NCBI RefSeq assembly: GCF_030463535.1
Contig: NC_132887.1
Coordinates: forward strand, 19,556,443-19,620,442
From: Salminus brasiliensis
Taxonomy: Eukaryota; Chordata; Actinopteri; Characiformes; Bryconidae
Reading direction: 5' to 3'
DNA length: 64,000 bases
The notes under the pieces are model-generated. The model saw only the letters and a list, made by a program, of their open reading frames with translations, was not told the origin of the DNA and ran no database searches. The position numbers and the translations under genes are program-made. Position 1 is the stretch's first letter; every line of letters starts with the position of its first letter. This document shows, one piece after another, positions 12,481 to 24,473 of this stretch.

Positions 12481-13011
12481 TAGTGCTGTCGACATTATAC
12501 TCCAAATTTTAACGTGTTAACAATTTTTAATTGCAAATTAATTATCTTACCAGATTTGGCACCAACTAGGTCACACTCTTTACAGAGTCTAGTGACGTAT
12601 TAGGACTTTTATTTAGCGGTGTAAACACTGCTAGCACAGCTTCACTACTGTTGAGATTAGAGGGTAGATTACTTTTATTTATGCTAAAATGAATAAAAGC
12701 TCATAATGAACTCTCATTCTCTTATACCTCCCTCTTTCTCTCTCTCTCTCACATACACACACACAGCTGCTCCTCTTAGCTCACCTAATCCAGCCCAATG
12801 ACTGATCATCCATTGATCTTGTAAAAAGTTGTTGCATTTTCTCTATTAAAGCTTCTGTGTCCGAGCTTCATCATACCACACATTTATTTGTTCTCCCGCC
12901 CAAGAATTAGCTAGCGTTTTAACCTTTAATCATGATTAATCACAGAATATTGTTGTAATTAACACGATTCTTCAAACTATCTTTGAACTTTTTAATCGAC
13001 TGACGCCACTA
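12481..13011. mobile_element. probable non-autonomous hAT-type element
   Basis: The left end TAGTGCTGTCGACA and right end TCGACTGACGCCACTA are imperfect inverted copies. The flanks GTTATCAA (12473-12480) and GTTATGAC (13012-13019) agree at 6 of 8 positions, as expected for a decayed 8-bp target duplication. Inner blocks near both ends are rich in TTAACG/TTAATC. There is no transposase, and a CT/CA microsatellite lies inside at 12730-12765. Confidence 0.55.
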
Positions 13012-16000
13012 GTTATGACCACATTTAGGTGCTAACAATATTGCGACATGACAATTTTTAAATTTAATTTTCCCCATTTAAGTTCATTTTCTATGGAGGA
13101 AAATGATGTAAAAGAAGATGTAATAAGTAGAGTGGTGTCTCTGACATTGCCTTTAGCAATTGTACATGTCCATGAGGAGACTGTGATTTGTATTACCAGC
13201 AGTGGTGTAAAAATACTTCCCGCAACTCTATCTAGACCCCAGATGCTTACATAATGCTACTTTAGATGCTACTAAGAAAAAATGAATTGCATCCTTAGAA
13301 TCGAGGTTCTGTAATGTCCACTACACAAGTATGTACTTGCATATTGTTGACTAGACTACTGTGGTTTATTTGATCAACTACTGTAGCGCACATTTCAACT
13401 AAAATCAGAAACAACTGTGAAGCAAATCAAAATTTCATCAGAGTTGACGTATACTGGTGCCAGCAGCCGTAATCCTGTCCTGACATTTTTATTGAGTAAT
13501 ACAAAGTTATGACACAATTATATTTGAAGGCTGATGATTGGTGTAAATGTTACTAGGTATAGGTTGCTAACATTGCTGGTGTTTAATCACCATTGTTGAT
13601 AATGTAGGATTAAGCTTGTTAGCAAGCAAATAAACAGGGAAAAGCAGAATGGACCGGAGGTAGGAATACTAGTTCATTGTCTCCACTGGCTGTTAGTCTT
13701 CTCATATGCCAAGTTTAGAGGTTCAGAGTAAAAATGATATAAATTTAATATAAATATTTCTAACTTGTTTGATAATCTGTAGTTTGGTCTTCAGAACACC
13801 CTCACAATGTCTTTTAATGCACAAAGGCTGACTGAAATATCAGTTCTAATTCTTCTTATAATCCATGTTCTTTATGGTCTGTTATTTTGAGAATCATATT
13901 TTGGTGTGAGATCTGGTTGTCCAGATGCAGTAAACATGCTCAGCGTGTCATCACCTTCATTTCTGCAGGTCTTGATTTTGCAAATAGGTCAAATATTGCC
14001 ATCATTTATTGTATAGCAGATTGGGTTGGTTTTGCAGTTGCATGTTGTTGTTAATCCTTGAGTAGTCTCCTATATGCAGGTGTGTTGGAACCGTACAGGT
14101 AGCCTACATACCACGCGCTTCTTGTGTATACAATGAAATGTATTAATGCCGTCCCCCCTGTAATCATACTGTACATGATTGTATAAAAAGTAAGGCAATG
14201 AAGGAAACATCTGTGCCTTGTGAATGAGGTGTTTCAGTGGACAGTATTATACTGTATGTAAACATTTGATTTGGATGTTACTGAATGTATTTCTTTTGCT
14301 TTGCAGACACAAAATTGCCCTTTCACATTCCCATTTCCCATTCCCATTGATATGTGATCTACTGGAAGTTAGACTGAGCTATTGTTGTGGACCTGCTTGT
14401 CCCTGAGAGGTGGCCTTGGTTATGACAGCTCATCACACAGCACTGAGTCTGGAAGCGCTGTGCTGGCTGGGAGACGGAGCAGCGGGATTGGGAGGAGAAT
14501 GAAACAAACTAGCGGTCTGGTGCTCTGATAACAGGTGATTAGCGCCAGAGGTGCCGACAAAGAGCCTGTCAGGAGCTGCAGAAGGTGCCGGACGAGTGGA
14601 GCAATTGAGTGTCCCCAACGGTACCTACAGCGCAAGAGGTTTCTGCATTATACTGAAGATGAAAACGTGACCTGCTAGTTTCTCAGAGCAAGAATGTGAT
14701 TTTGCATTTGAAGTGGTACTGTTCACACTTGTCACCTTGAAGCAATGGTTAGAGTTACCTGAAAAGTATCAAGTATTTGAGTAAGCTGTGGTTCTACAAG
14801 GAACCAAGGTGGAACTTAGTACTTGAAGCATCTGTCAACACAGGAAATGAAGTTTGTTAGGCAATTTGTTTGCGTAGAAATGAAAAAGCATCCAGTGAGC
14901 GGCAGTTCTGCTGATGGAAACACTTTGTTGACGAAAAAGGTCAACGGGGAAGGGTCAACATGGTTGGAGCTGACAGAAAGCAGGCCTATCGCATTAAGGG
15001 GCAGTATCCCTCCATGTACACTGCCGAAGAAAAAAGAACAATATGAGGCTCTAACAAGCGTTTCAGTGTGAAATTTATTATGCAATTTATGACAATCTTG
15101 TAGACATGAGATTTCCACTTGTTGTCCATAATGACTTATGGATAGCCTGATGGATCTAAAAAATCAAAAGAAGAATCAAAACTGATGCAGATGTGCTTAG
15201 CATTGACGTGAGGAGGGAACATGCTAATGCTAATTCTGAATTTCACGGCCGAGACAACCGATAAAGACTCCAGCCTGGTCCTTTCTGGATGAATATGGCA
15301 GCTACCAAATGATCTTGAGGTTGAAAAACCCAACCAGACCACCCTGCGTCAATACCCTGTACTTTTAGGGTATTGATTGGTACTTTTGTACTTTGTATCT
15401 TCGTAATACCATCAATTAGAATGGCTTCAGTCAATGCAGCTTTTTTCATTCATGCAGGAAGTTAATCAATGCTCGGTGTCTCTACAGCCATTTAGGAGAA
15501 TTCAGAGATTTCTCTTTTTTTTGTCATGAAGAACGCTTTTATGGACCACAGATGTGCTATGCATTATGTGCACAAGGCTCAGCTCGTGCATTCAGCGTTC
15601 GAGCGAGAGCTTACAAGAAAATGTACAAATGATTGGAAAGATAAGCTTTAATAAACCGAAAGTCAAGGCATCCCACTGTGAGTGCTGGAAAAAGAAACTT
15701 GCAAACCAGGGGATTCAAGTGTGACCTCTGCTGAAGAGGCTAATGCTACACACAGTGCTTCTCACCTCTAAAATGTGTGGATAACATGTGTGAAGATGAT
15801 GCCCTCCCTCAAGGCGACTCATATATTTAAGATCTGAGGGTTATGATTTAAGGTTGAATGAGTTTAGATATTTGCAGTCTCGTTACCTGCATCAGGGGGG
15901 CCCAAACATTTAGTATAAAATAAATAAAATAAATATTTACTGAATTGCTAAAAATGTTTTACTAAAATGCAGAAATAAGATTTCAACAGGAAATAAGAAT

Positions 16001-16050
16001 GTAATGACATAAACATTATTATTCATCCCTTACTCCCCAATAAGAGAGTA
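13012..16050. other. intergenic, mostly unannotated
   Basis: No gene recognised. 14400-14640 is GC-richer than its surroundings and free of simple repeats. Overlapping open frames at 14823-15118 on both strands have no family resemblance. Confidence 0.5.
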
Positions 16051-16057
16051 TTGTTAA

Positions 16058-16260
16058 GTAATTTAGAGCATTTCTATTGGTCTATTCATCCAAAAGTATT
16101 TTACATACACAGTGTACAGGGCAGGTAAAAGGGTTCAAACGATGGAGAAAACAAAAAATAAAATAGGAGATTTGGAAATAGGAGATTTTTCATTGGACAG
16201 CAGCGAAATATGTATTTTAATAAAAAGTATTTTTTTGATGGAAAGGTCATGGAAAAGCCA
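16058..16260. repeat. dispersed repeat, fullest copy of the GAGCATTTCTATTGGT family
   Basis: Runs from TTAGAGCATTTCTATTGGTC through ACACAGTGTACAGGGCAGG, GATGGAGAAAAC and TTTTTCATTGGACAGCAGCG. The same order of blocks appears at 35925-36050 and in pieces at 7640 and 9085, so at least four copies lie in this window. Confidence 0.65.
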
Positions 16261-18689
16261 TCCACAAAATGTGCAAAATCAAGTCTCGGATGCAAAATTC
16301 ATGTATAGTCGAGCAGTAATGTCATTAAGAGTAATTAACAAGGAGTGATTCAATTCATGTGGAGAAAGCCCTTGATTGGTAGGCTTTCAGTCATGTACAC
16401 AGCATGAGAGAACACGGCTGGTTATTCTCTGTGGTACGGCGCAGCAGTAGACACCTTTGTGTTCACAGAGCAGTAGACAGGACACTGAACATGCACACAA
16501 GACATAAGGGAAGAACAGAGGAGCAATGGAGCCCACTGAGCCTGAGTGAACCAAGCCTGAAAAGATTGAATGTAGGAGGGAAGCCACTGGAGGGGAGAGG
16601 GCTTGGCTTCACATCTCTTCAGTGTCACATTTACTGGTGTATTGGTCCACTTGGCCCAGAGTCTTTATGGCCTGCAGTTCTTGGTTAACCTTCAGTAAAG
16701 TCATGTATAAATAAGCCAATGAAACAGAACAAGCAGCAAAATGTGTAGAGTTAGAAAGAGTAGACCTGGGTAATGCAGAGACTGGACCACAAGTTCTATA
16801 ATAAATCTTAGTGTTTTATTTACTCTGAATAAATAATGGTAAATGAAGGTTAATGTAGCTTATGAATTCACAAACCAAAAAATAAATCTGCCAATCATAT
16901 ATTAAAACATTAATAATTGTCATAGTAATTCCATAGTCTATGGGGCCATTTATTCACATAAGGACCAGGATGAGCATCTTAAATATGAACAAATAAGTTT
17001 CTAACTCAGTTACTGATGAAGGAGTTTTTTCAGCTATTGTTTGATTATTTGATTATTTGATTAGGTTTTCAGCTATTTGAAATGTGCAGAGAAATTTAAG
17101 GTACAGTTATTTTGAAAATACAGAATACGATTAATCCATATTTGAAAAGGATGTTCTGTGTAGGCTGGCTGTTAGGTCAACGATGTACTATGGTAATTAA
17201 TACAGTGCTTTAACTGTAACTGTATTAATAACAAAAACAACCAGAAAAAACACTTGGTTCCCACTTCCAAGCCATTGCTAGGCTGTTGCTACATGGTTTT
17301 CGAGTTGGTTGCTAGGGTATACCAGGTGTTTGCTCTGGCATTGCTACGTAGTTTCTAGGTGGTTCCTATGAGGTTACCAGACAGTTGCTGTGGTATCCCC
17401 GGTGGTTGTTAAATGAGTGCTATAAAGCTGCAATGTGGTTGCCATCAAATTGCTTAGTGGTTGCTAAGCACTTGCCATCTCTGGTGGTTGCTATAATGTT
17501 TCAGGTGGTTGTTAGCATGTTGCCAAGAGGTGGCTGTGGTATCCCATGTGACTGGTAGGCGGTTACTAATATATTTGTGTCAGCGAGACATAAGAAGGGT
17601 GCACAAACTTTTTCTACAGGACAAAAAAAATATCTGTTGCTTTGCAGAAATCATATGCCTGATCAAAAAGCTGTATGCAAGCCCAGATCACACAATCAGA
17701 ACAAACAATCTGGAGTTGGAAACAATGTTGATATCAATGTTGATATCTCTCAGCTTCGTGAGGTGTTAGCTTCTAGAGCTCCTTTCCTTGACATCAAGCA
17801 AAAACAAAAATGCCACATAGATGCCGGTGCTTCTTGAATGAGTAATAAAAATTTCAGGAAAATAACAAATTCCGCCATAAACAAGACAAAACTGATAATG
17901 ATGCTTAGCAGCATCACTTTCCAGGCCAAGTTACTCCACCATTGGTACGCCTCACCGATGTTTACACGGGTTTGATTTCACCCCTTATCCAAAGCCTTTT
18001 TTACTGTCTGTCTTTCTTTCTGTCATTAGCTTGTTACATTAGCTCTCTGTGTGTATGTTTGAGTCTGTCTAAGGACTGTGTGCATGCCCTGCAAATGAGT
18101 ACATGTGCAGAGCTTGTGCATGAAAGCAGGGTCGTGAGGTAGGTAGGTAGACAGGCAGTTATATGCCGTCCTTTGATTCTCATTCAGACTGAACGAAATC
18201 CTGTGGCCTACTCTGCCTTTGACTAGTATAATTATAACACTTTTTTTTGGATCCTTTGGATACACTCATAGGGATTTTGTTTTCCTGCAGATTCTTTTCC
18301 TTCAACATTAAAGTGAGAAGAAGGACAGGTGCACCCCCGCACATGCCTGGAATAGACCAAAGGTATATTACGAAGCCTGTAGTTTTTAGTAGTATTCCCT
18401 CTTAGATCAGGCTGTTCTGGAATAAGCAGATGTATTGGGTGGTGGGATGCAGGGGGAAGTAAACAAGATCATCAAATGCATGAGAAACTCTGAGATGAGG
18501 CGCAGTCTGTTCCCCCTAATCTGGATAATCTGAAAGTGATAGAAAGTCAATTTTGAATTGGGTAGGTGCAGCTGGGGTTCAGTGGAGTAGATCTAGACTA
18601 CTAGCTGTACTGTGCTCTTAGTCTTACTGACATTGCTTTAGACAACGCACATTCCCAGCATCCAGTAGAGTGAAGAGACAAGGCCTTGG
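16261..18689. other. intergenic around the 17.3-kb minisatellite
   Basis: Apart from the minisatellite, no gene or named repeat recognised. Open frames at 16387-16688 and 17509-17837 are antisense pairs or staggered frames without domain resemblance. Confidence 0.5.
17255..17575. repeat. minisatellite-like GGTTGCTA repeat
   Basis: Degenerate tandem units built on (G)GTGGTTGCTA(G/T): for example TTGCTAGGCTGTTGCTACATGG, GGTTGCTAGGGTATACC, GGTGGTTGTTAAATG and TGGTTGCTAAGCACTTGCC. Unit length drifts around 20-30 bp and units are well diverged. Similar tracts are common in fish genomes. Confidence 0.8.
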
Positions 18690-18920
18690 TCCAAAGTTGC
18701 TGTGTATTTTAATGAGCTTTTCCACATCATTTCCATGTGTTAGTAATGAATTAAAAATCGCATATGGCCATGCGTTTTTTTAATGAATTGTTCCAAGGTT
18801 GAATGCATTTGGCCATCTCATTGCGACTAATTGCTTAATTGCCCATTGCAGTTATGAACCTGCATTATGCAAAGGACAAAGAGGATGAACCAATGAAGTT
18901 TAATAAAGTGTTATGAGATA
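18690..18920. promoter_or_regulatory. candidate conserved enhancer, homeobox/POU-motif rich
   Basis: A low-repeat block dense in developmental motifs: TAATGAATTA (18744-18753), an E-box CATATG (18761-18766), a second TAATGAATT (18781-18789), CTAATTGCTTAATTGCC (18827-18843), octamer-like ATGCAAA (18867-18873) and SOX-like ACAAAG (18876-18881). This composition is typical of ancient vertebrate enhancers, but conservation could not be tested. htr1b is the nearest gene (4.4 kb from its 3' end). Confidence 0.3.
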
Positions 18921-21185
18921 CAGTGTGGACACATATTTACAGCTTGCACAGTCGTGTAACACCTGGCTGTAAATTTTGAGGGACAAATTCATAAGTTTTA
19001 ATACATTTATGACCTGAATGACTCCTTTTCCCAGCATAATTTTTCACTTTATCATAATGTGACAACAACCTAATCAAGCTTTACATAAACACACAAAGAT
19101 TCATGTGGAAAGAAGGTACATTATTTCTGTTTTGTAATATGTAGTAATATGTTGGTAGAAGTTAAGTTATGGCTGCTATTCAGCATATCTTTTAATTGAT
19201 CTCTAACACTCTGGGTAATGGGAATGATGGTAAATTCAATTTCTGCTGTTTTTTCATTGGGTGCTGAAAATGACTCGAGTACATCTAAATGTTATCCTAC
19301 GCTTCAGCAACTCCTTTTATGTTTTTAAATGTTGTTAGCAATGTTGTTAACATCCCATGGTATCACAAGGATTGATTGTTTAACAGCTGAGAGGTTTGTT
19401 GCTCTTCCTCACTTAGGGTTCTGGAAATGACTCGAGGACATGTTATCTTAAGCTTTATGAACTTTTGGTTTTTGGAGGTTTTAAAATTAGGCTATCATGA
19501 GCATCCCAAGAATTGATTAACAGCTTACCCAGCTAACATGTCCATTTAACTGGACTGAGTATATGGGTGTTTTCCCGGCAAACATGTCCACGTGGGGCCT
19601 AAATGGGTTGCTCAACTGGGAACCACAAAGTTTTAGCCTCTGATCCACATTGGCACCACATATGGGTGCCCACCAGGGTCAGTGATGGAACCTGGATTGG
19701 TTAAACATGGGGCCCCATCTAGATTGTGCACTGCATCACCCATGTGAGATTTATTATTTATTTTATTTTGCCTTGTGTTTTTTTCATTTAAAAGTTTTTT
19801 CTTTTTTATTTAATGCTTTCATGCTTGTCTGTGTATTTTTCTGTTTATATAGAGCACTTTAAATTGCCACTGTGTATGAAAGGTGCCACACAAAAAAATG
19901 GCCTTGCTTAATGGGTACTAGGTTGGACAATGGATGCATTTATTGTGGGAATATCCATATATTCAATTTTAAATGGAAAAAAGACTTTCTCAAAATCACA
20001 CACTACTGCCCATTTGAGCCCTTTGGTTTGTTTATTGATTTCAAGGTTGAATAATTTAACAGTTACAGATGGGTAAAGTCTGCTAAGCTTACACTTGAGG
20101 CAAAAAGGGTTTTATGTAGTACTGAAAAGGTTAGTCTTACACATAGTTTTACACATTCCTTGACTTTCTAAGTGAAAATAAGTGAATAAATCCTCTGCAG
20201 GAAACAAACTTCTGCACAATCTGCACATATTTTATTTTATTTAACATAATGAATCAAATATATTTAGCTGTTATTTGTTGTAGCTGTTACCATATTCAAT
20301 TTGTTCATATTTTCATAGTAGCTTAATATGTTAAATTAAGCTACTAAACAGTATATGTGCTTGGGGATGTACAAAAGAGGGTTTTCTGTAGAGAGAACTT
20401 GTGTGTGAACTTATTTATAATTACTTAGAAAATCAAACACACTAGTTGTAGCCAGACCTTTGCCAGATCCCTTTACAAGCTTCTATATAGAACCATTTGC
20501 ATCTGCTTTTCCATCAATTAAAAGAACCCTTTTACTTGATTCCTTGAGTTGCCATATTTCCATAAAGACCCATTGACCTTACTCAGGATCCCTAGAAGAC
20601 CCCTTTTTATAGACTGTAGAGTAATTACAAACTGGAGCCTTCCAGGGTCAACATATTTACTCCTCGGCTGGAGGACTTGATGGACTTAACAGACGCGTAC
20701 AACATTAATTTGACTGAGACAAAGACCACTGCGTTATGGTTACACTAAGGAAATCAAGTGTGTATAGACAAATACTTGATTAACATGTGCAGTGACTGCT
20801 GAATGACTCTTATTTATTTTCTGTCTAGGTTCTGTAGACTGGTGTGAATTATGACCAGTGCTCTGTGGTGCCTGCAACTGACCTCTGCACCTGAAACTGG
20901 TGGAATTTGTACATTGGTGGTTCTTGCATACATAAACATAATGAATGTTATTTTTGTATTTAGCACAAGTAATGGGGCAGTTAGTTAGTAATTGTCTAGA
21001 TGTGTTTTGTTGCATTAGTAGAGCACAAGTGCCAGTAAAGCAGGTCAATTTGTGGTAGAAAAATGAGAATAACTCAGTCAGCAAAAACATTAAGTTTAGA
21101 GCACATTAGTGTGTAACAGTAGGGAATTAGTTAGTGATTACTTTCCGTTGTGAAATAAAAACACTGAACAGATCAAAAACAGACC
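18921..21185. other. intergenic, one repeat, otherwise unannotated
   Basis: AT-rich DNA. Outside the repeat at 19535-19750, and a scrap at 20470-20540 resembling the AGAACCATTT element family, nothing is recognised. The 116-codon frame at 20740-21090 on the minus strand has no family resemblance or splice context. Confidence 0.5.
19535..19750. repeat. dispersed repeat with CCACCAGGGTCAGTGATGG core
   Basis: Shares ACATATGGGTGCCCACCAGGGTCAGTGATGGAAC and nearby CCATGTGAGAT with 51090-51260 (GCATATGGAGGCCCATCAGGGTCAGTGATGGGAC). Internally it has loose repeats of (T/A)GGGGCC and TGGG. Class unknown. Confidence 0.6.
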
Positions 21186-21189
21186 GTAA

Positions 21190-21690
21190 AGAACAGAATA
21201 CACCAGCATGCCTTCATAGAGATTACCACAAGATGCAGACCACCGTGAGTCTCAAGAACAAAAATACCAGGTTACAGTTTTGGTGTAAAGTAAATACAAG
21301 GCCTGTTGTTCTGGGGAAGGATAAAGTAGGCTATAACTTCCACCAGAGAAATGAAATGAGGGAAACATGATGAAAATAGGCAATTGATCATGATCTAAAA
21401 TATATCACTCCATCTGTGCAACATGATGGCATGTATGGCTGCTGGTGGAAACCACTCACTTGTCTTTATTGATGACGTGACTCTATAGGGCTGCAGGATG
21501 AAGGTCAAAAACACCACTGATCATCACTTTCACTGACCCAAACAGGAAAGAGCCATATACGGCTGCACTGGAGTCTAGGAAAGCATTATCTGTGAAGATC
21601 CTCAGCATCTACAGGCATGGACTTCCAGCACTTATTGACTGTAAATGATTTTTGATCATGGGTTTTAACATATATATTTACAATGATGTC
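21190..21690 (+). mobile_element. Tc1-like transposon relic
   Basis: Plus-strand order matches a Tc1-type transposase gene: a GAGTCTCAAGAACAAAAA block, then GATGGCATGTATGGCTGCTGG..., then TTTATTGATGACGTGACTC, which also occurs almost identically in the relic at 63860-63900. Stops and deletions interrupt all frames. Confidence 0.75.
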
Positions 21691-22175
21691 CAATTGTCCA
21701 CCTCATAGCTGCTAAAGGACTGACTACGGTGGAGCTATCCCCATAGCTTCAAGCTTTCTGGGAAAGGGGGTTGCTAATTGGCTAAGACACCAAGATCTAA
21801 CCTTATTTGTCATGGAAATGCTGTCTGTCTGATCGTGTTGTTTGATAAGACTCAGCCCACAATTTTGTTCAGCATGACATGTAAAACTGTTTATCTGGGC
21901 CTGGTTTCCTACCAGCATCTTATTGTTAAAATCATCTTAACCGGTAGAATCACCTTTGTGCTGAGATGATTTTGGGAGACCCTGGGCCCTATTTGTTTGA
22001 AAAAAAAGTAATATTAAAATAAATGCAAATAACAGATACATAATAATATTTCCAAAGCTCTCCCATAGAAAGAGCAGTATTTTGCATTAGATTTAATATC
22101 TAGTTTGTCGGATCAATCCTTTATCCATTAAATACAATAAATTAAAATCAGGTCAGCTGCCAAATCCGTGCAGTG

Positions 22176-22177
22176 TA

Positions 22178-22208
<31 letters not shown>

Positions 22209-22209
22209 G
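22176..22209. repeat. (ATAA)n microsatellite
   Basis: About eight ATAA units in a row. Confidence 0.95.
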
Positions 22210-22237
22210 ACCTTTGGTATTTTCAGTAGACCATATG

Positions 22238-22238
<1 letters not shown>

Positions 22239-22284
<46 letters not shown>
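22239..22284. repeat. (TA)n microsatellite
   Basis: About 23 uninterrupted AT units, 30 bp after the ATAA array. Confidence 0.95.
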
Positions 22285-22286
<2 letters not shown>

Positions 22287-23171
22287 CAAATTAATATCAT
22301 TAGCACAACTATGAGTCCAACATGGGATTTTATCAAAACTGAACATGAATTTCATGAGTTTCTTGTATGCCCCCCTCCCCCCTTCTTGCTTCAGCGTCAG
22401 AATGCACCCAAGCTGACATGCACTCCACAAGCAGGAGATAAGACAAAGAAAGGGACCTTTTGCACAAAAGCATCAACATGATCACATCACGAATTTGCTT
22501 ACGACTCAGCAGTGACCTTGAAGTAGAGCAGAAGCTTAAATATCTATTCTTCATTCTACTTGTTTACAAATCTGAATTATTTCCAGGTTTTAATGGAAAC
22601 AAATCCTCAGATGTTCAGGGTGGCTACAGATCTGTCCATTAAATCAGTGATCGTCAGATTCAGTACCGATCACTGAGAACAGCTCCAGACAACACAGCCT
22701 CCTTAGAAGTCAGCATTTCATTTAGCTACTTCAGAATGTGGACTGTTCCTGAAACTACAGACATGCATGACAAACAGCATTTATTAATGGGGAAAATGTA
22801 ATCACACCAGAGAATCTGCAGGATGGTTTACCTATGCCATTCATTCCTAGTCTGTCTCCCTAATGGGCAAAAAGATAGAGCTGGCCTGTTTGTACAGTAA
22901 GGCTGACCTCCAGATAACTCCTCATGAAAGCTGCTGAGTAAACAGCACTTGGCAAACAGTTGATTTGACCTTGATGTGGATGTTTCTCGGCTGTTTTCTA
23001 CTCTATAAAGACGGGAACAGATATTATTTCATATGTGTTGAGAAATTGCAGAACAGAGAGATGTTGTTCGTCTGCTGATGCACCGCTAACTCAGCATTGA
23101 GTGCTTTATTAAGTTTTCAGTGTTCGCCAGTTTGCTTGACAGGAACTTAACAGCCATGTTTGCTTTGATAT

Positions 23172-23177
23172 TTTATT
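23172..23177 (-). terminator. htr1b poly(A) signal candidate
   Basis: AATAAA on the minus strand (TTTATT on the plus), about 165 bp beyond the htr1b stop codon. It is the first canonical signal downstream and implies a short 3' UTR. Longer transcripts cannot be excluded. Confidence 0.5.
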
Positions 23178-23339
23178 GAAAGCAAAATAACGACAATGCA
23201 ACACTGACACAATATTGCAACCATGTTTTGTAGGCTACCCTAACGCAGGAGGACACTCGACACCATGGAAGTTGCAGTACTCTTTTTTTTTCTCTTTAGA
23301 CTTTAATCCTGCTTCAGGTGGCCCCATATTTTGTGGCTT

Positions 23340-24473
23340 TCAGGATGTGCAACATCTAAAGCTCACGAGCTTCTGAAAAGCCTTTTTGAAGTCGTCATTG
23401 GACATCGTGTAAATGATGGGGTTGATGAGTGAGTTGAGGTAGCCGAGCCATGTGAAAAAGTCAAAGAGCTCCGAGTGTAGAGGGCAGGACGGGCACAGGG
23501 GTCCCAGGAGTGTGTAAATGAAGAAGGGCAGCCAGCACACGATGTAAGCCCCCAGAATGATGCCCAGCGTTTTGGTGGCTTTCCTCTCGCGCGCCGCGGA
23601 GATGCGCTTCTTCTCCAGGAGGGAGTCGGACACGGTTATCTGCACGTGGCCGTCCGGGTACGCGGCACACTGCAAAGGGGCCGTGGAGGACGCGGAGCCC
23701 GGCGAGCTGGGTGCGAGGCGCGCCGCCGTCAGCCTCTTGCCCGCCGCTTTCTTGGGCGACTGCTTGAGGATGCGCCTCCGCGCCTCCACGTAGATCCTGC
23801 CGTAGAGCGCGACGAGCAGCAGCGTGGGCAGGTAGAAGGCGCCGAAGGTGGAGTAGATGGTGTAGAAGACGTGGTCCGAGTTGACGGCGCAGGTGGTCAC
23901 CTCGCCCGCCTTCACCTGGCGCCAAAAGAACGGCGGCACCGAGATGGACACGGCGATGACCCAGGCTGTGGCCACCATGCCGCCGGCGCGCCTGATCGTG
24001 CGCCGCTTGGCGTAGCCCACTGCGTCCGTGATGGCCCAGTAGCGGTCCAGGGCGATGACGCACAGGTGCAGGATGGACGCCGTGCAACAGGTGATGTCCG
24101 ACGACAGCCATACGTCGCACGCCACCTGGCCCAGCGACCAGCTGTGGCTGACCGTGTAGAGCGCGCTGATGGGCATCACCAGCACGGACACCAAAAGGTC
24201 GGTGACGGCCAGCGAGCCGATCAAAAAGTTGGCGGGCGTGTGGAGCTTCCTCGAGCGCGAAATGGTAGCGATGACGAACGCGTTGGACATCGCCGTGGCG
24301 AGTGTGAGGAGGCCGAGTGCGGAGGCGAGGGTCACCTGGAACGCGAGGCTCAGCTCCGCTTCGTCGTCCTTCTCGGGCGAGCGCGTGACGTTGGTGCCAT
24401 TAGTCGAGGCGTTCATCGCAGCCTGGACATCGTTGCTCGCTAGAGTTGGTTTGAAGTGACCAATGCGCTCCAT
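23340..24473 (-). CDS. htr1b: 5-hydroxytryptamine receptor 1B (5-HT1B), intronless
   Basis: A class A GPCR coupling serotonin to Gi/o and a presynaptic auto/heteroreceptor in mammals. It is 377 residues in one exon (human about 390). The N-terminus has three N-glycosylation sequons (N21, N25, N28). TM3 holds the amine-binding Asp126 in SSDITCC. DRY is at 143-145, the likely disulfide is C119-C195, CWLPFF in TM6 is at 313-318, and NPIIY in TM7 is at 351-355. C374-C375 near the end is a likely palmitoylation site. [36 protein letters not shown] and FFWRQVKA favour 1B over 1D. Thr341 in FFTWLGY matches the human-type Thr that sets 5-HT1B ligand preference; rodents have Asn there. ICL2 reads AVGYAKRR where mammals have an acidic residue in place of Gly153. 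The coding region is strongly CpG-rich against AT-rich flanks. Confidence 0.97.
   Translation of the reverse strand: MERIGHFKPTLASNDVQAAMNASTNGTNVTRSPEKDDEAELSLAFQVTLASALGLLTLATAMSNAFVIATISRSRKLHTPANFLIGSLAVTDLLVSVLVMPISALYTVSHSWSLGQVACDVWLSSDITCCTASILHLCVIALDRYWAITDAVGYAKRRTIRRAGGMVATAWVIAVSISVPPFFWRQVKAGEVTTCAVNSDHVFYTIYSTFGAFYLPTLLLVALYGRIYVEARRRILKQSPKKAAGKRLTAARLAPSSPGSASSTAPLQCAAYPDGHVQITVSDSLLEKKRISAARERKATKTLGIILGAYIVCWLPFFIYTLLGPLCPSCPLHSELFDFFTWLGYLNSLINPIIYTMSNDDFKKAFQKLVSFRCCTS

Larger units (their letters stand above)
21691..23150. other. intergenic, downstream of htr1b
   Basis: Two microsatellites, otherwise no recognised gene or repeat. It lies beyond the presumed 3' end of htr1b. 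Confidence 0.6.

Noticed and set aside
17255-17575. CRISPR-like array of regular repeats
   Set aside because: Units are adjacent, variable and without unique spacers, in an animal genome; it is a degenerate minisatellite.
20740-21090. 116-codon minus-strand frame
   Set aside because: No family match, AT-rich chance frame beside a Tc1 relic.
23461-24120. 219-codon minus-strand frame inside htr1b
   Set aside because: Out-of-frame reading of the same exon with H/R/G-rich composition; no family resemblance.
23646-24443. 265-codon open frame on the plus strand across htr1b
   Set aside because: Shadow of the CpG-rich receptor gene; its R/G/A-rich, low-complexity translation is what antisense GC-rich codons give.
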